Origin: DATLFA01 sp035525225
Lineage (GTDB): Bacteria > Actinomycetota > Acidimicrobiia > Acidimicrobiales > WLNW01
Direction: 5' to 3'
NCBI GenBank assembly: GCA_035525225.1
Contig: DATLFA010000061.1
Coordinates: forward strand, 1 to 64,000
DNA length: 64,000 nt
Under the pieces are notes generated by a model. It did no database searches and was not told the origin of the DNA. It saw only the letters and a list, made by a program, of their open reading frames with translations. This document shows, in pieces, positions 42,934-51,586 of this stretch. Position 1 is the first letter of the stretch, and each line of letters begins with the position of its first letter. The position numbers and the translations under genes are program-made.

Positions 42934-44756
42934 GGCCGCGCTCCGGCCGACTCGTCGGGGGCGTGGGCCAAGACGTCGGAATAGCGCGGTTCGCGGGCCA
43001 TCAATTCGGCGTGCGTACCCGAGGCCACGATGCGGCCGTCGTCGAGCAACAACACCCGCTCGGCGAGACTGATCGTCGACAGGCGGTGGGCGATGATGAT
43101 CGTCGTACGGTTCTGCATAAGCGTGTGCAGCGCATCATGGATGGCGTCCTCGGTGGTGACGTCGATCGCGCTCGTCGCATCGTCGAGCACCAAGATCTTC
43201 GGATTGACGAGCAGCGTGCGAGCGATCGCGATGCGTTGTCGTTGCCCGCCCGACAGCGTGTAGCCGCGCTCGCCGACAACGGTCTCGTAGCCGCCGGGCA
43301 GTTCCATGATGAAGTCGTGCGCCTGGGCAGCGCGCGCGGCGGCCTCGATGTCGTCCATGGACGCGGCAGGGCGCCCGAAGGCGATGTTGTCTCGCAGCGA
43401 AACCGAGAACAAGAAGGCTTCGTCGAGCACAAGGCTCACGTGATGGCGGACGCTGACCAAGGTGAGGTCGCGCACATCGCTGCCGTCGATGAGGGCGGCA
43501 CCTGATTCGACGTCGTAGAACCGCGGCAGCACGCGAGCGATCGTCGACTTGCCGCTGCCGGTGCGCCCCACGATCGCGACGCGCTCGCCGGGCTCTATGA
43601 CGAACGACGCACCGTCGAGTACGGCCGGCAGCTTGGGTGCGTAGCGGAACACGACATCGCGGAACTCGACGCGGCCGAGCGGCGCGGTCAGATCACGAGC
43701 GTTGGGCGAGTCGACGATCTCGGGTTTCTCGTCGAGTACTTCGTAGACGCGCCGGGCCGAGGCTCCGGCGCGCTGCGACTGTATGAGCAAGAAGCCGAGC
43801 ATGCGAAACGGTGTCTGCAAGACGATGACGTACGCGTTGAACGCGACGAGGGTGCCGACGGTGACCTGTCCGTCGATGGCGAGCTTGCCTCCGTAGAGCA
43901 GCACCAGCGCCGAACCGGCGCGGGGGAGTGCTTCGATGATGGGCGACCAACGGGCCCGGTTGACGGCGGTTTCGATGGACGCCCACCGCAGCCGTTGCGC
44001 GGCGCGCGCCAACAACTTGATCTGTGCTCGCTCCTGCGCGAACGACTGCACCACGCGCACGCCTTGGATGTTCTCGTCGACGACCGTTGCCATCTCGGCC
44101 ATGCGCGCCTGCACGACCCATGACAGCGGGAACACCTTCTGACGCAGCTTGAGCCCCGACCAGTACACACCGGGCATCGTCGACAACGCGACGAGCGTGA
44201 GGCCGACGTGGATCGACATCATGTATGCGAACGCCAAGACGAACGTGAGGCCCGACATCAACACGAGCGGACCGAATGCCAGTAGCAACTGGATCGACCG
44301 GATGTCGGAGTTGGCGCGCGAGATCACCTGGCCCGACTGCGTGCGGTCGTAGAACGAGAACGAGAGCTTGGTGAGGTGTTGGTAGATGACCGCGCGCAGG
44401 TCGGTTTCGACGCGGTAGGCGGCGCGGAAGAGGAGGTACCGGTAGAAGCCGCCGAACACCAACCGCCCAACGGCTAAGCCGACGAGGGCCCATACGAATG
44501 GGGTCAGCGACGAAGATTGCTGATCGAGGGCCTGATCGATCCCGTCGCGGAGCACGGCCGGGACGGCGATCTGCATGACCAACGCCAGCAGCCCGAAGCC
44601 GATCGCGAGCGCAAAGGCGCCGATCCGGGCCCGCAGCAGCGGCCACAGCCGGCGCATCCACCCCAGTTCGGTCCTCGGGTCGATCTGGGCGGGGGGCGGC
44701 TCGTAATCGAGGGCCACGGCGATGGGCTCGAACGCTCTCGCGTCGTCTCCAAGCAC
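42930..44756 (-). CDS. ABC exporter half-transporter with degenerate Walker B (subunit 1 of a heterodimer)
   Basis: The protein has 608 residues from the GTG at 44756; another in-frame GTG at 44825 is possible. Six membrane helices precede the ATPase. Walker A is 'GRTGSGKST' and the signature 'LSGGQRQRIAIA' is perfect. Walker B reads 'ILVLDDATSAID', with Asp in place of the catalytic Glu, the mark of the non-hydrolysing site in heterodimeric exporters. It is first in the two-gene operon and divergent from the DUF21-CBS genes. Confidence 0.92.
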   Translation of the reverse strand: MLGDDARAFEPIAVALDYEPPPAQIDPRTELGWMRRLWPLLRARIGAFALAIGFGLLALVMQIAVPAVLRDGIDQALDQQSSSLTPFVWALVGLAVGRLVFGGFYRYLLFRAAYRVETDLRAVIYQHLTKLSFSFYDRTQSGQVISRANSDIRSIQLLLAFGPLVLMSGLTFVLAFAYMMSIHVGLTLVALSTMPGVYWSGLKLRQKVFPLSWVVQARMAEMATVVDENIQGVRVVQSFAQERAQIKLLARAAQRLRWASIETAVNRARWSPIIEALPRAGSALVLLYGGKLAIDGQVTVGTLVAFNAYVIVLQTPFRMLGFLLIQSQRAGASARRVYEVLDEKPEIVDSPNARDLTAPLGRVEFRDVVFRYAPKLPAVLDGASFVIEPGERVAIVGRTGSGKSTIARVLPRFYDVESGAALIDGSDVRDLTLVSVRHHVSLVLDEAFLFSVSLRDNIAFGRPAASMDDIEAAARAAQAHDFIMELPGGYETVVGERGYTLSGGQRQRIAIARTLLVNPKILVLDDATSAIDVTTEDAIHDALHTLMQNRTTIIIAHRLSTISLAERVLLLDDGRIVASGTHAELMAREPRYSDVLAHAPDESAGARP

Positions 44757-44877
44757 ACCAGCCGTCGTCAGCCCCACCACCGGCAGGCTACCCAGCGCCG
44801 CCGGTAGGCTGAGGGCTCCGCCCACGAGATATCTGGCTCACGAAGGACATCTCCCGATCGACATCGCACTTGGCCTG

Positions 44878-46149
44878 ATGGCCTGCCTCGTGTTGATCGG
44901 CGCGAACGCGTTCTTCGTTGCCGGCGAGTTCTCGCTGGTCGCCTGTGACCGCGCCCGCGTCGAACGCGATGCCGAATCCGGTTCGTCGACCGCTCGTCGC
45001 GTCGTCTCACTTTCGCGCAACCTTTCGCTGTCGTTGGCGTCGACTCAGCTCGGCGTCACCGTCGCGTCGCTGTTGCTGGGCTACATCGCCGAGCCGTCCG
45101 CCCGCCGGGTGCTCGAACCGGTGATCGGCGAATCCCGGGGCGTGAGCGTCGTCGTCTCGTTGTTCCTCGCCGCGGTGTTCCAGACGGTGTTGGGTGAGGT
45201 CGTGCCCAAGGGCGTTGCCATCACGTTCGCCGATCGCACGGTGCGGACACTTGCGTATCCACTATGGATCTTCGCCGTCGTGACCCGTCCGGTCACAAAG
45301 GTCTTCAATGGCATTGCCAACAAGATCGTGCGCAGCTTCGGCGTCGAGCCGCACGACGCGCTGTCGTCGACCACGTCGACCGAAGAACTGCAGTTCCTGA
45401 TCAAGACGTCGGGCGAAGCAGGTGCGCTCGATCCCGAAGATGTGCGGCTGTTGACGCGTACCATACGTTTCGCCGAGAAGACCGCCGCTGACGCGCTGGT
45501 GCCGCGGGTGCAGATCGAGGCCGTGCGCCACGACGTGTCGGTGGCCGATGTCGTCGCACGCGCTCTGGAGACGAAGTACTCGCGCCTGCCGGTCTTCGGC
45601 AGCGATCTCGATGACATCGTCGGTGTGGTGCACGTGAAGTCGGTGTTCACCGTGCCCGCCGCAGCCCGCGCAACGACCCCGGTGACGGCGATCATGAGCG
45701 AGGTCCTGGCCGTACCCGAGGGCCGGAACCTGGGCGACCTGTTCCGCGATTTCAGGGCAGGCCACATGTATCTCGCGGTCGTGGTCGACGAGCACGGCGG
45801 CACCGCCGGCCTCATCACACTCGAAGACGTCGTCGAAGAGCTCGTCGGTGAGATCGGCGACGAGTACGACGACGACGATGCCGACGCGGTGACCTTCACC
45901 CGTGGGCAAGAGCGGGGCACCTTCGTCATCCCCGGTTCGTTGCATCAGGATGAAGTGTTCGAGCGCTGCAGGTTCCACATGCCCGACGGCGAATTCGAGA
46001 CGTTCGCCGGGTTCGTGCTCGATCAACTCGGCCATGTGCCCGAGCCGGGGGAGCGCTTCGAGTACAAGGGATGGCGTTTCGAAGTCGTCGCCATGGATCG
46101 CCGCCGCGTCGCCGCGGTGCGCGTCAAGGCGCGCGAGGATCTCGGATGA
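44878..46149 (+). CDS. HlyC/CorC-type membrane protein (DUF21-CBS-CBS-CorC_HlyC)
   Basis: About 423 residues run from the first in-frame ATG. A DUF21/CNNM membrane domain ('ANAFFVAGEFSLVACDRAR', 'STQLGVTVASLLLGYIAEP') is followed by two CBS domains ('TKYSRLPVFGSDLDDIVGVVHVK') and a CorC_HlyC domain ('FETFAGFVLDQLGHVPEPGERFEYKGWRFEV'). Members handle Mg2+ or Co2+ efflux. The family N-terminus would begin slightly earlier, at an ATC codon (44857) nine bases after GAAGGA, so the true start is unclear. It overlaps the next gene by ATGA. Confidence 0.9.
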   Translation: MACLVLIGANAFFVAGEFSLVACDRARVERDAESGSSTARRVVSLSRNLSLSLASTQLGVTVASLLLGYIAEPSARRVLEPVIGESRGVSVVVSLFLAAVFQTVLGEVVPKGVAITFADRTVRTLAYPLWIFAVVTRPVTKVFNGIANKIVRSFGVEPHDALSSTTSTEELQFLIKTSGEAGALDPEDVRLLTRTIRFAEKTAADALVPRVQIEAVRHDVSVADVVARALETKYSRLPVFGSDLDDIVGVVHVKSVFTVPAAARATTPVTAIMSEVLAVPEGRNLGDLFRDFRAGHMYLAVVVDEHGGTAGLITLEDVVEELVGEIGDEYDDDDADAVTFTRGQERGTFVIPGSLHQDEVFERCRFHMPDGEFETFAGFVLDQLGHVPEPGERFEYKGWRFEVVAMDRRRVAAVRVKAREDLG

Positions 46150-47192
46150 ACGCCGGCGCGCTGATCCTCACGGTCGTGTTGCTCGCGATCAACGCCTACT
46201 TCGTCGTGATCGAAATCGCGCTCGTTGCCGGCCGCACGGCGCGGCTCGAGTCCTTGCTCGAGCTGGGCGACAGGCGGGCCGTTGCCGCGTTACGCGTCGT
46301 GCGCGACCTGCCTCGCGCCCTTGGCACGACGCAGCTGGGCATCACCATCGCGTCGCTCGCGCTCGGCTATATCTCAGAGCCGGCCGTTGCCCATCTCATC
46401 GAACCCATCATCGAGCGCATCGGGAACTCATCCGAGCGCGCGGTGCACGCGATCGCGTTCGTGATCGCGCTCGGCACGATCACGTTTTGCCATCACGTGT
46501 TGGCGGAGACAGTGCCCCGCAACTTCTCGTTGGCGTTTCCCGAACGCATCCTGCTGGCGCTGGCGCCACTGCATCGCGCGATCATGCGCCTGTTCTCGCC
46601 GATCGTGTGGATTCTCAACGGCTTGTCCAAACTGTTGCTGCGTCTGTTCCGGGTGCAAGTGGCCAACGAGTTCGTCACCGCGCACACTGCCGCCGAGTTG
46701 GCGACCATGCTCGCGGCGTCGCGCGACGAGGGGCTGATCGAAGACTTCGAGCACTCTTTGCTCGCGGGTGCGCTCGACTTCCGGGCTCGCCCCGCGGCGT
46801 CGGTGATGGTGCCCCGCGAGCGTGTCGACACCGTCACGCGCCGCATGACCGTGCGCGAAGTACAGGTCATCGCCAGCGAGTCGGGCCATTCCCGTCTACC
46901 GGTGATCGGCACGAGCCTCGACGACGTGCTCGGCTTCGTTCACGTGAAGGATCTGCTGCGCCTACCGCCAGAGGCCGACGAAGAGTCGCTGCCGCTCGAG
47001 ATGCTGCGCCGCATGCTCATCGTGCGTCCGGAACGCCGTCTCGAAGACGTGTTGCGCACGATGCGCCGGTTGCGCAGCCACCTTGGCCTTGTCCGCGATC
47101 CCGGCGGCCGCTCGCTCGGCATCATCACGCTCGAGGACGTGCTCGAGGCGCTCGTCGGCGACATCTCAGACGAGACCGATCGCCCTGTCTGA
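46146..47192 (+). CDS. DUF21-CBS membrane protein without the CorC_HlyC domain
   Basis: The protein has 348 residues from an ATG overlapping the previous stop, with GAGGA six bases upstream. The DUF21 membrane domain ('NAYFVVIEIALVAGRTARLESL', 'TTQLGITIASLALGYISEP') and two CBS domains ('SGHSRLPVIGTSLDDVLGFVHVKDLL', ending 'GIITLEDVLEALVGDISDE') are present. It stops where the CorC_HlyC domain would begin. It probably forms a mixed ion-transport complex with the upstream paralog. Confidence 0.9.
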   Translation: MNAGALILTVVLLAINAYFVVIEIALVAGRTARLESLLELGDRRAVAALRVVRDLPRALGTTQLGITIASLALGYISEPAVAHLIEPIIERIGNSSERAVHAIAFVIALGTITFCHHVLAETVPRNFSLAFPERILLALAPLHRAIMRLFSPIVWILNGLSKLLLRLFRVQVANEFVTAHTAAELATMLAASRDEGLIEDFEHSLLAGALDFRARPAASVMVPRERVDTVTRRMTVREVQVIASESGHSRLPVIGTSLDDVLGFVHVKDLLRLPPEADEESLPLEMLRRMLIVRPERRLEDVLRTMRRLRSHLGLVRDPGGRSLGIITLEDVLEALVGDISDETDRPV

Positions 47193-47215
47193 GCGGCCTG
47201 CCTCAGCGGTCTGGC

Positions 47216-47677
47216 TCAGCTGGTCAACCGGCGGGCGAGGTCGAGGGCGGCGTCGTCGATCGGCTGGTCGGTCATCGCCGCCCACACGGCGTCGAGCAGT
47301 TGGGCTTCTTGGGGGCTGTCCGCTTCGACGAATTGGATGGCGTCGACCATCAGCATCGTGGTGGCCCACGTGGGGAGCCCGGTCCCGACCGCCCAGTTGA
47401 CGAGCAGGCCGCGGGCGAGATCCGACAACGGATACGGCGGCACCGCGATGTTGCCGGGCGGCGTGACCGTGACCGATCCGTTGGTGGTCACGATGCGCAC
47501 GCCCAGTTGCTCGAGGGCCTCGGGGGCCTCTTCCCCGCGTACGACTCGGCGTATCAAAGCGTGTGCGGTGGTCACGGGATAGACGTTGGCGCGGCGGCAC
47601 CCACTGGGGCAAGTGCCGAGCGGCCCAGCGTCGGCACCGGCCGCGGTGACATCCTTGCGGTAACGCGTCGGCCCCAC
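47216..47677 (-). CDS. hypothetical protein (153 aa)
   Basis: The frame starts at a GTG at 47677. The N-terminus carries two cysteines ('GTCPSGCRRANVYPV'). The rest alternates helices and a short beta region ('LGVRIVTTNGSVTVTPPGNIAVP') and ends with a helical segment rich in Asp and Ala. Codon use is normal for the window. No family was recognised. It converges on the CBS gene and is divergent from the M23 peptidase gene. Confidence 0.6.
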   Translation of the reverse strand: MGPTRYRKDVTAAGADAGPLGTCPSGCRRANVYPVTTAHALIRRVVRGEEAPEALEQLGVRIVTTNGSVTVTPPGNIAVPPYPLSDLARGLLVNWAVGTGLPTWATTMLMVDAIQFVEADSPQEAQLLDAVWAAMTDQPIDDAALDLARRLTS

Positions 47678-47777
47678 GGACCGATCGCGGCGCCGAATGT
47701 CGGCCTGACCCGCCCGTGGACAAAGTTCTCGTCATGAAATCGCAATGAGCGGGCCGGGTCGACTAACCTCGGCCCCC

Positions 47778-48908
47778 GTGCGGAGATGGGCCCTCATCGT
47801 CGTCCTGCTCGTTGTCGCTCTCTTCACGGCACCGGCGCAGGCTCAGGACGACCTTGCAACGGTGCGCCAGAAGGCCAAGACGGCCGCGACGCGGGTGGCC
47901 GATGCGCAGACCCGGGCCGACAAGGCCACCGCGGCCTACTTCGAGGCGGAGAGCAAGTACGAGTTGCTCAAGGTCGCCCTGGCCGAACAAGAGACCGCCC
48001 TCGCGGGCGCCGAGGCCGAGGTCGCCCGGCTCAAAATCGACCTGCGCGACTTCCTCGTCGACCAGTACACGGCACAGACCGACGAGTTCACCTTCTTCTC
48101 GATGTCGGACATCAACCAGGCGCTCGTGCAGCAGTCGTTGACCAGCGTGTTGGCCGACCGCAAGGGCACGGCCATCGAGGACTATCGGGCCGCCGTCAAA
48201 GACCTCAGCGTGTTGACCAACCAACTCGACTCGCAGCGCAACGAGCAGAAGAACCAGGTCGACTACCTCGCGTCGATCAAGACCCAATTCACCGCAGAGG
48301 TGGGCAAGCTCGCCACCGAGAAGGCCAACCTCGACTCGCTGCTGGTCAAGCTCGAAGCGGCCGAGGTACTACGCATCCGCGCCGAATTGGCGGCCAAGCA
48401 AGAAGCGGCGCGGCGCCGCGCCGACGAAGAAGCCCGGGCGCGCACGACCACGACGACCCGCCGGGCGACGGCCATCGCGACACCCGTGCCCACCGCACCG
48501 ACCAGAGGCGCGTCGGCCGTCGCGCTCGTTCGTTGCCCGGTCTCGGGTGGCGCCAGCTATTCCGATACCTACGGCCAACCGCGCGGTGGCGGCCGGCTGC
48601 ACATCGGTGTCGATCTCTCGGCGCCCGTAGGCACGCCCGTGGTCGCGCCGGTCGACGGCACCGTGTCGTTCAGCTCCGACGGCGCGGGCGGCCGAACGTT
48701 CACCATGACGGGTACCGACGGCAACTTCTATTACGGCGCGCACCTGAGCTTCCAGGGTCCCAATTCGGGGACCGTCAAAGCGGGCGCGGTCATTGGTCAG
48801 GTCGGCCAGACCGGCAACGCATCGGTGCCCCACTTGCATCTCGAGATCCATCTGGGTGGACGGGGTAGCGTCATAAACCCCTATCCGAGCGTCGCCCGCG
48901 TCTGCTGA
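47778..48908 (+). CDS. secreted M23 family metallopeptidase with N-terminal coiled coil
   Basis: The GTG at 47778 gives a clean signal peptide ('RRWALIVVLLVVALFTAPAQAQ'); an ATG at 47745 is an alternative. About 200 residues of coiled coil follow, as in EnvC/RipA-associated regulators of cell separation. A Thr/Ala-rich linker leads to the M23 domain. Its zinc ligands are visible: 'RLHIGVDLSAPVGTPV' (HxxxD) and 'VPHLHLEIH' (HxH). It probably cleaves peptidoglycan cross-links or activates an amidase at division. Confidence 0.9.
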   Translation: MRRWALIVVLLVVALFTAPAQAQDDLATVRQKAKTAATRVADAQTRADKATAAYFEAESKYELLKVALAEQETALAGAEAEVARLKIDLRDFLVDQYTAQTDEFTFFSMSDINQALVQQSLTSVLADRKGTAIEDYRAAVKDLSVLTNQLDSQRNEQKNQVDYLASIKTQFTAEVGKLATEKANLDSLLVKLEAAEVLRIRAELAAKQEAARRRADEEARARTTTTTRRATAIATPVPTAPTRGASAVALVRCPVSGGASYSDTYGQPRGGGRLHIGVDLSAPVGTPVVAPVDGTVSFSSDGAGGRTFTMTGTDGNFYYGAHLSFQGPNSGTVKAGAVIGQVGQTGNASVPHLHLEIHLGGRGSVINPYPSVARVC

Positions 48909-49779
48909 GCGCCTCGCGCGCGCCGGTCAGCACCGTGTCGCGCAAGATCGCTCGCGCCTTGGTGCAGTCGAGCGCGAGGTTGCCCGGCCGGGGCGCCGCC
49001 ATGGTGTCGCGGGGCCGCCCCCGCAGCACGCTCGCATCCGCGTCCATCGCGGTCGCCAGCAATTGCGCGAACGTGAAACGGTCGATCGCATCCGCGCCCG
49101 CGACGTGCAGCAGTCCGTGATGGCCGCCGGCGGCGAGCTCGAGGATCGCCGACGCCAGCACGTCGACCTCGATCGGATTGCGGATCTCGTCGGTGAAGAA
49201 CCACACGTCGTCGCCGCCGAGAGCGCCGCGCACCATGCGCTCTTGGGGCCCTTCGTCCGCGCCGCCGTTGTCCGCGCGGCCGCGGTAGATGAGCGACGTA
49301 CGGATGATCAGCGGCGCCCGGTGTGCGGCCATGACCAACTGCTCGGCGCGTCGCTTGGCCCGGCCGTAGTCGTGCACCGGCGCCGGATCGTCGTCCTCTC
49401 GGTAGGGGCGGTCACTGCGCCCGGGGAACACCACATCTGACGACAGGTGCACGAACCGCGCGCCCGCTCTCTGCGCGGCCGACGCGAGCATGCCGGGCGC
49501 GGTGGCGGTGATCGCCTCGACGTCGGGCCCTTGTTGCACGTACGCGCAGTTGATGACGACGCTCGGCGCCGCATCGGAGATGCACGCCTCGACTGCCGCA
49601 CGGTCGCGCACATCGAGCGCCCGCACCTCGTCGCCGGGTCGGGGGTGCGAGTGAGGTTGGGGGAGCGAGTGATAGGTGGCAAGCACGCGGTAATGGGGGC
49701 GCGCCAGCAAGGCGACGCGGCGTCCGAGGTAGCCGCTCGCGCCGACGACGACGAGCGTGGGCCGCGTGTGGGCGCTCAC
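48871..49779 (-). CDS. RmlD-like (dTDP-4-dehydrorhamnose reductase type) SDR protein
   Basis: The protein has 302 residues from a GTG overlapping the InhA/FabI stop. The GxxGxxG cofactor site is 'LVVVGASGYLGRRV', the YxxxK pair is in 'DYGRAKRRAE' and 'FVHLSSDVVFPGRSD.PYREDD' is the RmlD-type motif. It reduces or epimerises a nucleotide-linked or similar substrate. It is the second gene after fabI. Its 3' end overlaps the M23 gene by 38 bases, tail to tail. Confidence 0.85.
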   Translation of the reverse strand: MSAHTRPTLVVVGASGYLGRRVALLARPHYRVLATYHSLPQPHSHPRPGDEVRALDVRDRAAVEACISDAAPSVVINCAYVQQGPDVEAITATAPGMLASAAQRAGARFVHLSSDVVFPGRSDRPYREDDDPAPVHDYGRAKRRAEQLVMAAHRAPLIIRTSLIYRGRADNGGADEGPQERMVRGALGGDDVWFFTDEIRNPIEVDVLASAILELAAGGHHGLLHVAGADAIDRFTFAQLLATAMDADASVLRGRPRDTMAAPRPGNLALDCTKARAILRDTVLTGAREALSRRGRRSDRGL

Positions 49780-50543
49780 GCACCCATGGCGTGGTAGCCG
49801 CCGTCGACGTGGATCATCTCGGCCGTTGTCGCCGGGAACCAATCCGACAACAGCGCGACACAACCACGCGCCACCGCCGACGACTCGTTGACATCCCAAC
49901 CGAGAGGGGCCCGCCCGTCCCAGATGTCCTCGAAGAGCGCGAAGCCAGGGATCGACTTGGCCGCCATCGTCCTCGCGGGGCCGGCGGCGATCAGGTTGAC
50001 ACGAATCTTCTGCGGCCCGAGTGCTCGTGCAAGGTAACGCGAGCACGACTCCATCGCTGCCTTGGCCACGCCCATCCAGTTGTACGCGGGCCACGCGACC
50101 CGCGCGTCGAAGGTGAGCCCGACCACCGAGCCGCCGTCGGTCATGAGCGGCGCCACGATCTCGGCGATCGTCTTGAGCGAATACGCACTGATCTCGAGGG
50201 CGACTTTGACGTCGTCCCAACCAGCCGCCATGAAGTCGTCGCCCAGGCAGGTGGCCGGTGCGAAACCGATCGAATGCAGCGCGCCGTCGACGCGGCCCCA
50301 CTTGTCGCGCAGCGCGCTCTGCACCGCGGCCACGTGGTCGGGCACGGTCACGTCGAGCTCGAGCACCGTCGCCTCGGCCGGCAACTTGCGCGCCGTGCGT
50401 TGCGTCAGCGACAAGCCACGGCCCGCGCCGGTCAGTACGACCTCTGCGCCTTCTTGTTGTGCCAGCTTGGCCACGCCGAAGGCCAAGGACGCATCGGTGA
50501 GCACGCCGGTGACGAGGATGCGTTTGCCGTCGAGAATTCCCAT
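49776..50543 (-). CDS. fabI: NADH-dependent enoyl-ACP reductase, InhA-like
   Basis: The protein has 255 residues. It opens with 'GILDGKRILVTGVLTDASLAFGVAKLA', the FabI/InhA cofactor region with Ser in the nucleotide loop. The catalytic segment 'FDARVAWPAYNWMGVAKAAMES' has the Tyr-x6-Lys of this group and closely resembles InhA. It performs the last reduction in type II fatty acid synthesis. It is co-transcribed with the RmlD-like gene. Confidence 0.93.
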   Translation of the reverse strand: MGILDGKRILVTGVLTDASLAFGVAKLAQQEGAEVVLTGAGRGLSLTQRTARKLPAEATVLELDVTVPDHVAAVQSALRDKWGRVDGALHSIGFAPATCLGDDFMAAGWDDVKVALEISAYSLKTIAEIVAPLMTDGGSVVGLTFDARVAWPAYNWMGVAKAAMESCSRYLARALGPQKIRVNLIAAGPARTMAAKSIPGFALFEDIWDGRAPLGWDVNESSAVARGCVALLSDWFPATTAEMIHVDGGYHAMGA

Positions 50544-50597
50544 GACGCTGGACCCTAATGGGGATCGACCAGTTGATCGGGTGATTCACCGGCCCGC

Positions 50598-51542
50598 TCA
50601 TTGTTGCCCTCGGTTGTTGCGCTGGCGGATGAGCTGTCCGTCCGGTGCGTAGGTGTACGTGGTGCCGTTGCGCCGTTCGAGGCGGTAGCCGTGGTTGGTC
50701 AACAAGTCGTGGCAGCCGTTGCAGGTGGGGCCGGCGTTGCCAATGTCGGTGAGTCCGCCGTCGGCCCAGGGGATGCAGTGGTGATAGTCGGCGTAGCGGA
50801 TCGGTTTGTCGCGGTCAGCGAATAGGCATGACAGGTCACGTACCGCGGCAGCCTTCTTTTGTGCGCGGCCGAAGAAACGCCGACCACGGCCGACGTCGAG
50901 GACTTCGCCGTCGCCGTACATTTTCTCGTGGCTGATCACGACCACGATCTCGGGCTCGGCCCGCTGCGGCGCCTTGACGATCGGCGCCGGTGAATGTTCA
51001 TCAGTCGGATCGGTGGTGGTGATGGTCATGCTGGTGGTGGCTTGCGGCGGCGAAGCGTTGGCCGTAGTGGGGTCGGTCGCCGTTCTCTTCCACGCGGTCA
51101 GGGTGCGCGGCGCGCCATTGACGGTCCATCACTGCTTCGAGGCCGTTCAACGCGATGGTGCCTTCGTGGCCGTCGAAACGGAACCGGAACCGCCCCCCGG
51201 TGGAAGAGACGCCGGTCGAGCACGCCTTGCCGGCGGCGAGGGCTTCGGCAACCCGCGGCAGGGATCCGTCGGCCAATGCGACGGCGATTTTGGTGCGCCG
51301 CTGTGCTCGCGGGGAGACACCTTGGAGCCGAACATCCCCTCGGGAAAGCCACCCCGGCGCACCACCTCGGCCAACAGCAATGCCTCTGCCGAGTCGAGCT
51401 GCGCCCGTGAGAGCTGGATCTCGTCGAGCCCGGCGCGCGCTTCGGGCATCGACCACGATTGCAGCCCTCCCGCCGCCACCGCAGCAGCACATCGCACATA
51501 CGTTCGACTATACGGAAGGGGTATGACATATCGCGGGCCCAC
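50598..51542 (-). pseudogene. DUF222/13E12 HNH endonuclease with two frameshifts
   Basis: Three successive minus-strand frames together make one protein. The DUF222 start 'LDEIQLSRAQLDSAEALLLAEVVRRGGFPEG' is followed by 'AQRRTKIAVALADGSLPRVAEAL...RFDGHEGTIALNGLEAVMDRQW' and then the HNH domain 'YADYHHCIPWADGGLTDIGNAGPTCNGCHDLL'. The first shift is at about 51303-51310 (one base lost in 'SPREAQRRTK') and the second at about 51025-51035. An intact C-terminal frame starts at an ATG at 51029 and could still give an HNH-only peptide. Confidence 0.8.
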
Positions 51543-51586
51543 ACGACGAGAGCCGCAAACGCCGAGGAAAGTATGGTTCGTCCACC

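Noticed and set aside
45902..47737. A 611-codon plus-strand frame across the two CBS genes
   Set aside because: It is an Arg/Pro/His-rich alternate frame of two well-supported DUF21-CBS genes.
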